Source: Aphrophora alni
Lineage: Eukaryota; Arthropoda; Insecta; Hemiptera; Aphrophoridae
DNA: 64,000 nt
Direction: 5' to 3'
Assembly: GCA_963513935.1 (NCBI GenBank)
Contig: OY740769.1
Coordinates: 101,349,762-101,413,761, forward strand
Shown here: positions 48,379-58,186 of the stretch, in pieces
Layout: each line of letters begins with the position of its first letter
Numbering within the stretch: position 1 is the stretch's first letter
The notes under the pieces: generated by a model
The model's input: the letters and a program-made list of their open reading frames with translations, nothing else
Told to the model about the DNA's origin: nothing
Database searches by the model: none
Translations under genes and position numbers: made by a program

Positions 48379-49727
48379 GAAGTTATACTTCTTTGGCCAT
48401 TCACTTGTTATTTTATGCAACCGTTACTATATTATAACCTTATAGTGTAATATTAATTTACAACAATGTCAGTAGGCCATAAATCAGGCGGGCAGTAAAA
48501 ATCTTAATCAACTTTGTCTAGCCTAGTTTTGAATAAACTAAACTAGTATCAGTCTATAGCATTTCATGATAACACAAAAATGTATAATTGTGCTGTTATA
48601 ATATTCAAGATTTTTCTTACAATCAATAACAATATACTAAAACACATGGTAAGTATTATTTACTCGGTTTTGCCTCGGCTGATACGAACACCTGTGTCTC
48701 TTTGTAGCAGATGGGAATCACCCGAGCGTTCACGACTGCCGCCGAGTCTACCCGAACGCTAGTTCTTAAAAATTTGTTCTTACTTTTCAGCGTGACGCGG
48801 TTTCTCGACCAACATCCCATCCCAAAGTGTCTAACGGGCGCAAAGTTTTATGCAACCGTTACTATATTATAACCTTATAGTGTAATATTAATTTACAACA
48901 ATGTCAGTAGGCCATAAATCAGGCGGGCAGTAAAAATCTTAATCAACTTTGTCTAGCCTAGTTTTGAATAAACTAAACTAGTATCAGTCTATAGCATTTC
49001 ATGATAACACAAAAATGTATAATTGTGCTGTTATAATATTCAAGATTTTTCTTACAATCAATAACAATATACTAAAACACATGGTAAGTATTATTTACTC
49101 GGTTTTGCCTCGGCTGATACGAACACCTGTGTCTCTTTGTAGCAGATGGGAATCACCCGAGCGTTCACGACTGCCGCCGAGTCTACCCGAACGCTAGTTC
49201 TTAAAAATTTGTTCTTACTTTTCAGCGTGACGCGGTTTCTCGACCAACATCCCATCCCAAAGTGTCTAACGGGCGCAAAGTTTTATGCAACCGTTACTAT
49301 ATTATAACCTTATAGTGTAATATTAATTTACAACAATGTCAGTAGGCCATAAATCAGGCGGGCAGTAAAAATCTTAATCAACTTTGTCTAGCCTAGTTTT
49401 GAATAAACTAAACTAGTATCAGTCTATAGCATTTCATGATAACACAAAAATGTATAATTGTGCTGTTATAATATTCAAGATTTTTCTTACAATCAATAAC
49501 AATATACTAAAACACATGGTAAGTATTATTTACTCGGTTTTGCCTCGGCTGATACGAACACCTGTGTCTCTTTGTAGCAGATGGGAATCACCCGAGCGTT
49601 CACGACTGCCGCCGAGTCTACCCGAACGCTAGTTCTTAAAAATTTGTTCTTACTTTTCAGCGTGACGCGGTTTCTCGACCAACATCCCATCCCAAAGTGT
49701 CTAACGGGCGCAAAGAAGTATAACTTC
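48379..49727. mobile_element. TIR element with three 435-bp tandem units
   Basis: The left end GAAGTTATACTTCTTTG (48379-48395) is inverted as CAAAGAAGTATAACTTC at 49711-49727. Almost the whole interior is three head-to-tail units of 435 bp starting at 48411, 48846 and 49281; I found no difference between them by eye. The first five bases of the right TIR (CAAAG) are also the end of every unit. A 60-residue ORF repeated in each unit resembles nothing known. No target-site duplication was recognised, so the superfamily is unknown. Confidence 0.8.
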
Positions 49728-50491
49728 AAAAAATAAAGCTAAATTGAAACATTTGTTGTTACTGGCAAATGTATAATCAGTGGGTGTTTTGTTCATGAAT
49801 GCTTTAGATAGGTGATATGCCTTCATATTTTCCTAAATTTATTTGAGCTCTCCTAACCCTATTATTTTCCTGTGAATTAAGAACTCCAAGAAGGTTTTGG
49901 TCACAAAGACTTTGTTAATAATGATTTCTCACTAATTTACCAGCCTCCATTGTAATTAAATTCTTTTCATTAAATTTATGTCATCTGCTATAGATAGAGT
50001 CAATATAGTTACTTTCAGTTTTCTTTAATATGTGTAATATAAAACACACCACATAACATCACAACCAAACACATCACTATCTTTCAGTTATAGTTATCAT
50101 TCAATTTTTTTGTAACCAAGTTAACTACTTAAAAAGTAAGCTTTTTAGTTTTATAATGTTTTCCAAAACCTTTTTAAATTCAGTCTTTCAAAATTTATAT
50201 GAGAAAGACAGGACTTTTTGAGACACCTATATTATATTAATTGGCAATTTATATTCCAATCTTGTCTTGATGAACCAGTGCTCCTTTTATCTTATACATC
50301 TAGTTGTGAAATTAGTCGTATATATTCTAAAATTATAGCTTATTCTTTTAGTGTGTATATATTTGTTAATATAATATTTAAATAAGTTGTAATGTAGTAA
50401 TTTTCTTACAAATGTATTTAGACTGTTACCTTTAAACCCCTCTTTTACTTAATTACTAATGTTTAATATAACCTACAATTTGTTTGTGTTA

Positions 50492-51231
50492 GGCCAGCTG
50501 CACACTAGAGCGATGCAATACATATCTAAAACTCGTAAGCTATACAAGATAATTATCTTATAAGATATATATCACTAGTGTGCATTCAGATCTTGTTGTA
50601 GTGGCTAAACAGGTCTACACCAGTACAATAACAACATCTATTGTAAGATACATGTATTAGGTAATGTATTACGCGTTCGCGTACGCGTTGTGACAGTGGG
50701 CCTACTACATCATGTTTTAAATGTATAAAGAACTTGTGTGTTTGTGATGTGTCGTGTGTTCGTGGTTTCTATTTTAAACTAAGACAACGGTAATACCCGC
50801 ATAGAACTTGAAAATGGCTGAATAGCCGAAACGGCCGTAGTGAGATAACTACAGATAAATTAGACTATTGTGACGGTAAGTCTTATAATATATTTAATTA
50901 TTAATCAGTAGTCGGAATGGCGAAAACAAATATGTATGTTACAAAAACATCATCTGTAACTGAACTGTTCTAGTTTTAAAGTTATTTGATAATGATGTAT
51001 TGTTCATATTATTAATATCGTTTATTCGGACATTTGCCATCATTTGTGTATAGGAAATTAAGACACAACATTTCCAGAGTATAAATCACAACTCATTATC
51101 AAGTCAACTGACTAGAAAAAATATCTCTTTCCAACAGGTCATATCACTTTAGTGCGCAGCAAATTTATCTTAAGAGATTTATCTCAATGATCGTGTGATA
51201 AATATTTTATCGTCATAGTGTGGAGTCTGCC
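50492..51231. mobile_element. Harbinger-type MITE
   Basis: GGCCAGCTGCACACTAGAGC at the left corresponds to GGCAGACTCCACACTATGAC at the right end (opposite strand), with TTA on both sides (50489-50491, 51232-51234), the 3-bp target usual for PIF/Harbinger. The 740-bp interior has no transposase. It repeats CACTAGTGTGC near 50572. Confidence 0.7.
50803..50843 (+). ncRNA. Hammerhead-like motif inside the Harbinger-type MITE
   Basis: GAACTTGAAAATGGCTGAAT followed by AGCCGAAACGGCCGTAGTGAG has a stem II (GGCT/AGCC), GAAA, a palindromic stem III (ACGGCCGT) and a cleavage-type UA. The 7-base core reads TTGAAAA, not CUGANGA, so it is probably inactive or coincidental. Confidence 0.3.
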
Positions 51232-51236
51232 TTATA

Positions 51237-52007
51237 CAGTAGAGTCCCGCAAACTCAGCGTAATGTGGACCGGAAGTGTGCCGAGTTTGTGAAATGCCGG
51301 GTTATCGGGAATAAGGGCAAAAAATAAATTGTAATTGAAACACCAAAGCGGCGGTGATATCAAACGACTTTGTGGATAGCGATATCCCTTTGTCGGCAGT
51401 GTAAAAACATCGCGGCACCATAGCAGCGAGTCAAACGACTTTGTCGATAGCGGTATCCCATTGTCGGCGGTGTAAAAACATCGCGGCATCAAAGCGGCGG
51501 CGATATCTAAAGACTTTGTCAATAGCGGTATCCCAATGTTGGCGGCGTAAAAACACCGCGGCATTGGCACCCGTCGGTATAGCAGACATACACCTGCAAA
51601 AACGTTTGATGGACCGCTTTTTTTCCACGAATCCATTTAGTATACATTATGGAAAATATAACATTTCTTTTCAGTTTTCTTTGACTGGTTATGATCTACG
51701 CACAGTATATACAGTAAATAAAAATGAGCGAGTTACGAAAACGGAAGCTTTGTGTTGGTTTCATTTGAGACGCGGTTAAATGTGTTAAATAGACTTGACA
51801 GAGGGGAATCTGTAAAAAAGCTTTGTAACGAGTTTAACGTGGGAAAAGTACCATCAATGATTCGAGCGATCGAAGTTAATGCCCGCTTTGGGATCTGCCG
51901 AACTTTTACGAACATTGCTGTTTTTAGCAATATATTTTTTCCCGTCGGGGTTGCAGTGTTACTCGGACTGCCGGGTTATCGAGTGCCGAGTTTGTGAGAC
52001 TCTACTG
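51237..52007 (+). mobile_element. Tigger-derived MITE, second copy
   Basis: The TIRs CAGTAGAGTCCCGCAAACTC and CAGTAGAGTCTCACAAACTC (right, opposite strand) are flanked by TA. The interior has about three diverged 70-bp units around CGACTTTGT.GATAGCGGTATCCC (51350-51570). The start of a transposase follows: ATGAGCGAGTTACG at 51724, then RLDRGESVKKLCNEFNVG one frame over. This is the same coding fragment as in the MITE at 12140-12622. It abuts the Harbinger-type MITE with only 5 bases between. Confidence 0.87.
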
Positions 52008-53330
52008 TATAACACTGTTTAGATTTATAATCACAGCCATTATAAGGAATTTTGTTTCAATAAGTATAACGTTACTTAATAAGTTTAGTCTAAATGTAAA
52101 GTTGTTATTAATAGATAAATATCACAATTTGTTTTTTCAATTGTTGAAATTTTAATAAAAAATCAATATAATTGTTGTTGTAAAATTACTTATTTTTTAA
52201 AAAATAATGGAGATTTAGATATGACAGATGGAGCAAATTGATTTATTTAAATAAAACTATTTGTTAATAATAATAACAATTTTATATTTATAGCAAAATG
52301 TTAGCTGGGTTTAGGTCAGTATATTGAAATGAAATTGAATGTATAAGACTTTAGTAATAATTTCCTTAAGATATTTCTATAATAAATTTAATTCTGTGTA
52401 GAAGCCAGTGCCAGCTAAATGATCACTGTTTTAAATGTTGATATAATCAAATAAAAGTTCAATTGTCTTTTTATAACATTCATCGTTGAAAGGAATTTTT
52501 CTTCTTTTATATAAATAGTACACATTACACTCATGTTACAACATTGGACAATTATATCAATATCAATATATTATAAAGAATATATTTATTATTTATATAA
52601 AGTTACTAAAATCAGACAATCCTATCCTATCAAGGAAACCCCTAAGGTATAACTTTTCCCCCCAGTTAAAACTTCACAAGCCGTGATTACAAAGTCACTA
52701 AACTTGTGATCAACAAAGTTTTGAAAATTGTTATAACTTAAAGGCCATAAAACAATTACCTGTGGACACAAATAAATTAAAATTGCAACAAGTAGAAATA
52801 TCTCACCATTTAATACTTCCTTAAAATATCCAGATGGCCTGAATATTCTAAAAACATACTAAATTTTTAATACTGTAGTTTAATATTGCCAAATAAGAGC
52901 TGATTGCATGTTAACAGCTGACTAAATTGTTATACCATTAGTGTTTTTTTGTTCTTGTATGCATTTGAAACAGGTTGAAATAAACTGAAATATAAAGTGT
53001 TTTTGATTTCTATTTTCTTTTATTTATTATTTTTAATACAAAGAAGTAAAAGTATACTTTATAAATCATTAACATTTCTGATTGGCTAATTCTGAAACCA
53101 ATCACATAATGATACATCTTTATATTTGATTATCAAGACCACAAAAGAGTTTGAAGTAGTTGTAAAATATATGTCTAGGTTCATGTTTAATCTTAAGTAG
53201 GAAACTGTATAGTGATGGAAAGATGTCAGTGAATATGTTAATGAATCACGATAAGATGATAGTTATTTATAATAAAATTATGAGGTTATAAGATATAAAT
53301 AAATATTGAGCTTGAGAGATAATATTAAAT

Positions 53331-53499
53331 AGAATAAAAACTCTTAACACACGTTCTCACAAAAATTATGTTTACTTAATCAAACGTGTTTCAATGACAA
53401 AGTCGCCATCCTCAGTGATACATGAGGTACAATAACTAAACTATAACTTGATTAAAGAAACGTTATTTTTGTGATATCTTGTATTCAAGTTTTTATTCT
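53331..53499. repeat. Fold-back element with a well-formed hammerhead-like core
   Basis: The left arm from AGAATAAAAAC and the right arm ending GTTTTTATTCT are imperfect inverted copies of about 50 bases (shared TTGATTAA, AAACG/AAACAT, TTTTTGTGA). The left arm extends further into the hammerhead-like motif on the minus strand (53377-53421). Confidence 0.65.
53377..53421 (-). ncRNA. Candidate type I hammerhead ribozyme motif
   Basis: On the minus strand, stem I ATCA is followed by the core CTGAGGA (consensus CUGANGA), then stem II around TGGCGAC TTT GTCATT, then GAAA. A minimal stem III follows (AC..GT), then UU at the cleavage position and the closing stem I TGAT. All core elements are in order. 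Stem II includes weak pairs. Penelope-like elements are known to carry type I hammerheads with very short stem III. Confidence 0.5.
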
Positions 53500-54286
53500 A
53501 TCTAGGTTACAAGATGGTTATTTGTAACAAAAGTATAACCGTATACTAAAGAAATTAATGTTTATTATTGTTTGCATATTTGTATCAAGTTATGTTATTG
53601 TTTTACTTCCAAGTATAAGTGTAAAATTTTGTGTTTAAAAAAAATTATTTAGTCTGAATATAGTGCAAAGTACTATGGTGCAGAAAAATTCATAACCAAA
53701 TAGAGTTGATTGAATTTTCATATTATATACAATTAAGTTAATATACAAAGTTAATTTCCAGTACATATGCACTATCCAGTTATGCACTTTCATTTCTATT
53801 TTATATTATTTGTTATATATTATATAGTTTATTTGTAATATTATGTAAGTGTTGTTTCTTGTTAAATATTATTGGCTGTGTAATATGTTTCCCTGCACTG
53901 GTTACGCTCTTTGTGATATAAAAATATCTTGAATGTATTTTGTCTTCAATTGTGTAAAAAAAGCTTAAACCAAAATTATTTTAGTTTCAAAAGTACAATA
54001 AATTAATTATAACAATGATTCTATGTTATGACATTAATTTTAATTTAATACATTATTTTTCCAGCTGGGTTGTGAATTTGTTAATGATTTTAAAATGTAA
54101 TTAATTTGTTAAAAATTATACTATAATATATTCAGTTAGACAATATATTAAGTTAATCATATAATGAAGGAAAACAATTATGATGTTATTTAATATAAAA
54201 GCAGATATTTCTTGTTGAAACTCCATTTTCAAGTATTAAATAAAGCAATAAAGCTAAAGTTTCAAAATTATGTTAATAATATAAAT

Positions 54287-54326
54287 GAGCTACAATTGTT
54301 TCGCCTTGTGGCATCATCAGGCAACT
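54287..54326 (-). ncRNA. Candidate hammerhead motif, left arm
   Basis: The minus strand reads GTTGC, CTGATGA, TGCC-ACAA-GGC, GAAA, CAATTGT, A, GCTC: perfect core, 3-4 bp stem II, palindromic stem III (ACAATTGT) and cleavage-type UA. Stem I is short (GC/GC). Activity is unproven. Confidence 0.5.
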
Positions 54327-54351
54327 CTTGATAATAGAAAACGTGATAATA

Positions 54352-54390
54352 GTTGCCCGATGATGCCGCAAGGCGAAACAATTTTAGCTC
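54352..54390 (+). ncRNA. Candidate hammerhead motif, right arm (one core change)
   Basis: The plus strand reads GTTGC, CCGATGA, TGCC-GCAA-GGC, GAAA, CAATTTT, A, GCTC. It is the inverted partner of the left-arm motif, with C for U at core position 4 and a weakened stem III, so probably inactive. Confidence 0.4.
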
Positions 54391-55517
54391 ATTTATATTA
54401 TTAAAATAATTTTGAAACTTTAGCTTTATTGCTTTATTTAATCCTTGAATTATGATGTAATGATGTCATTGGTACTGATTAGTAATACATTTATATTGTT
54501 TTATTATTGTTTTATTTGAATAAATATGTTTAATGTTTGAGTTATTTTAAGCTTGGTTAGGTTTTCTGGCAGCTGATTCAGAACACACTATTGTTCAAAT
54601 ATAGTCTGATTCTGCATGTCACTCTTGTCTAAACTAGTTAATTGTGTACATTGCTTAGTATGTCACAAATGTGTTCAGTGTTTGTCTTGTGTTGGACTTA
54701 ATTAGACAACAGGGGTCTATCATTCAGCCTCCAATAGGCCTGCCCAAGCTTGTAGTTTATTTATTTTAAAATATGTTTTTTATTTATTTCCTGTCAACAT
54801 TTCTTTTAAAATTATTACAATATAAAATATTCCAATGTAATCAGAAATAAAATAAGACTTGAGTCCGTATATGTTTTTCTATAATGTAGACCCATATAAA
54901 GTAATTTATTTTTTTATTTTCCTACAAGTAAAATTTTTATTTATTTTAATAAAAACAATTAACAAATATTATATACTGTACAAAAATATTATGGCTGAGA
55001 ATAACTTACTCTTCTGGCATTTACAGATTTTTATGGACCTTGGTCTCATGCACGATTTTACTCCAGGTACATTTATTAACAGCAACAGCTCTTCAGTTCC
55101 TTGCTCATAGTCTTCCCAGATCCACCTTCACCATTCACTGATCCACACCATTCATTTTCCTTCCCTTTTGTGGACCTCGCTTTTCTTCTGACTTTTCTTG
55201 AAGACTTCATAGGGTTCAAATGATTAATGCACTTATTCCTCTGGTATTTAATAAATCTCACTACATTTTCTTCATCAATTAGATTAATTAGATTAGGTTA
55301 ATCTCGACAATTATAAGTATCCTCCATGTCCCATCCTCATTTTTTTTCATGCAACCTTCCTATAATGCTTCTTAGATAGGTGTTATGATTATCTCATATA
55401 CTCTTATTTTACTTACTTGTGTAAAATTGGTGTCATCAACTGTTTACAGGGACAAAAAATACAGATTACTTGCAGCAATTCTACACATAGTTTCTGCAGT
55501 TATTTAATGACATATTT

Positions 55518-55582
55518 AAGTATTTCTGTTCTTGTAGTGACAAAAAGTTATGACTTTTTGTCACTACAGAACCGAAATACTT
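55518..55582. repeat. Short near-perfect palindrome
   Basis: AAGTATTTCTGTTCTTGTAG then TGACAAAAAGT is inverted after a 4-base loop (TATG). The arms are about 30 bases. Probably a small palindromic repeat; no coding. Confidence 0.75.
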
Positions 55583-56159
55583 ATATACATTCAGATTTTA
55601 CAAGTAAAATCTTCCACTTAAAAGTCATGAATAACTTTATGTACCTGGTCACTTTTGTATATTTTATCTTAACCTCATTTTATTAATCCTGTTTAATTTT
55701 CTCTCTTGGTGTCAGCTCTTAAAACATTTCTTTCATGCTCTCTCACTTCTTACTTTGAGAACCACATAATCTGCATATGCAGCCTATGTGTAATAAATAT
55801 TAGCACATTAGTAATAAATATTATAATTTTCCCATAAGCATATATATTATACATATATAAGGATTCATTAAGATATTTCATTTTAAACCACTAAAATAAA
55901 ATATACATATTTAAAAAAAAAAAATCTCCAATCTAAAGTAGAATATTTATGATTAAATGTAGAACACAATATCTGGGAAATGGCCACCTCAGTTACAGTT
56001 TTAAATGTTAATTCTGTGAAGGAAATTCTGGATCACATTTTCATGTAATTGCGGTGTTATTAGGCAAACAACAGATTTATTATTCTCTTTAAGAACTTTA
56101 TCTATTTGTGGATTATCGGTGTAGACTTTTTTTCTTCACAAAGTCCCAAACGAAAAAAA

Positions 56160-56890
56160 AATCAAAAGGTGTTAGCACAGTCTAGGTGACCAATTAAAGT
56201 CATTTAGGATCATTGTGCAATAGTGCTCTGTATTGACTGTAATTGCACCACATTCATCATTGTAGGAAATAATACAGCCCAAAAGCCACACCACCATAAT
56301 CTTTGTTGAAAAAATATGGCCAAAAGCAGCACAGTCACATGTGGACAGACACATTGCTCAACAAAGTATTCTAGGGGTTTTAGAAACCCACACAAGGCAG
56401 TTCTGTTGATGGCAGTTGAAGTGAACCTTGATAATGTTCTTAAAAATGGAGTCATCTGCCTGCATTTTCAATACTCAATCAACGAACGCACAATGTTATG
56501 CATGGTCACTTTGCTACATTCGTTGCATCAGCTGCACTTTGTAACCATCTAGACCAAGATCCTTATTCACAGTGTGATGTAGAATCTTATTGAACATCTT
56601 GAAATTGGAAATCTGGGTTTTAAACAACACTTTCAGCCACAATGTTAATGTTTGCAACTAACCTAACACTATATTGACGGACTTTCACCTTTACATTAGT
56701 AACCTGGCTAGTTACTTCAAATTTAGTGATTAGTTTTACAATTTCTGAACGAGAAGGTGCTTAATTATGACCGCGTCCTTTACATATTGTCTGTGCAAAA
56801 TGTTCACCATTTTTGTAGTAAAGTTTTAAAATTTCTATGCATTGTTGGAAAAGTATATTGTTCTACTTTCACTTTCTGTTATTTTAAAAT
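56160..56890 (-). pseudogene. Mariner/IS630-superfamily transposase relic
   Basis: Read on the minus strand the text includes HRQYVKDAVIIKHLLVQKL, then KDLGLDGYKVQLMQR, then DDSIFKNIIKVHFNCHQQNC followed by LVWVSKTPRIL, and near the end NTEHYCTMILNDFNWS. This order matches a group of insect mariner-like transposases (helix-turn-helix, LHPYKIQL, then DE..HF..G..N.QNCR.WG.ENP). The first catalytic Asp position is not preserved and several stops occur. Confidence 0.65.
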
Positions 56891-58034
56891 TACATTAAAT
56901 TCAATTGCATTTTTTTTTTTTTTTGCTTAACAGCTGTTAATAACTAGCATCTGTAAGTGTGATTGATAAAAAATACTGTGAAATTCAAAATGACACCTCT
57001 TAATGGATAACTAGTTATATAAACGCTGGGATGCCTTAACTGAAAAACTAACTTTAACCTCCACCGCTGGTGGTCCAATATGTTAGAAGTGGAAATTACC
57101 TGGAGTCTATTCAAATTCATGTAGTTACATATAAATTACAGGAAATTATATCAAGTTTTAGAGGAAATCTCTGGGGAACAAATAGTGTAAGTGTTATAAA
57201 AATAATAATTTATTTGATGTTTAAAAACCCTATAAAACACAGAAGGGTTTAAATCCATACACATGAAAACATTGAATAACTTTTTATTTTTGGTAGGTAA
57301 AAACTTCCTGAGGGAAAGTTGTAGAAAACAATTCAAATTTAATATTTCATTTGTACTTTTTATATGACTGCTCCTTAATATGCTTTGTTAACACTATTAT
57401 ATTTAGTACTTCACAGTGTTCTTTTATCTCTAGTTAGAGCACCCACGTTCATGTTTGGGACTGTTTAAAATAGAAAATAAAATTTAAAAATGTACTTACA
57501 GTATTTGGCCTAGTTGCAAAGAACCTTATTCCTAAATTTCATAATGATAGGTAGCCGTGTTTGGCTATAACTGCATAACCCTAAACAAATGAAATGCCAA
57601 GTGATAGAGTTAAATAAGGACCCTTCTTTGCTTGGAGGATAATGTTTCCTTAATTAATTGTTACTAATATAAACGATGCTTAATTTTATTTTTAATTCAT
57701 GTAAGTTTATATGCCATTTAGGGAAAACAAGTTATCAAGATAATAAAAACGTCTGTAACCATAATTATTAATGAAAGGTACTCTTACTTTATAGGAAGTG
57801 AAAGGTTGTACAAGTGGCTCAATGGATGCTACTATTGAGCTCTATTTAGACATTTTTTAAAAAATCTTACAATGGTAATACAAATTGAAATTCTAGTTCA
57901 TCTTTATTTTGTGACTTTAATAAAAAATATATATACTTATAAATTACAGTAACAAATATAATAAATATGAACTATAGGCTTATAATAAATAGAGTATATG
58001 ATTAGGAAATGGTTTATAAATACATATAAAATTA

Positions 58035-58186
58035 CTATCTCTTAAAGAAACTATTATCACTGGTTGGATCCATAACTTTTCCTGCAACTACGATCACATT
58101 GTTGGTACGATCACGGATGAAAAACAAAAATGGGTGATCCGCTTTGAAAGTCTCATAATCTGCACGCAAGTCGCCAACATCCAATG
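58035..58186 (-). CDS. Serpin terminal exon
   Basis: The exon follows ACTTCATTTTCAG on the minus strand; the leading two bases complete Ala, then LDVGDLRADYETFKADHPFL to NSFFKR and TAG. A minus-strand AATAAA lies about 130 bases downstream near 57905, a plausible poly(A) signal. Confidence 0.9.

Larger units (their letters stand above)
54235..54442. repeat. Fold-back element with paired hammerhead-like motifs
   Basis: Arms of about 90 bases begin ATTAAATAAAGCAATAAAGC and end with its inverse. They are nearly identical, around a centre at about 54326-54352. Each arm holds GATGATGCC(A/G)CAAGGCGAAAC; the one on the minus strand has a complete CTGATGA core. Confidence 0.8.
44451..58034. other. 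Intergenic region between convergent HLCS and serpin genes
   Basis: Contains only transposon-derived and simple repeats, listed separately. Stretches with nothing recognised are 45450-46130, 46180-47370, 49730-50490, 52010-53330, 54445-55515 and 56890-57900. Confidence 0.7.

Noticed and set aside
48580..49632. 60-residue ORF repeated identically three times
   Set aside because: It exists only because the 435-bp unit is repeated; no start context, domain or homology was recognised and it crosses splice-like sequence.
48411..49715. CRISPR-like array
   Set aside because: Units are 435 bp and identical with no spacers, inside TIRs in a eukaryotic genome.
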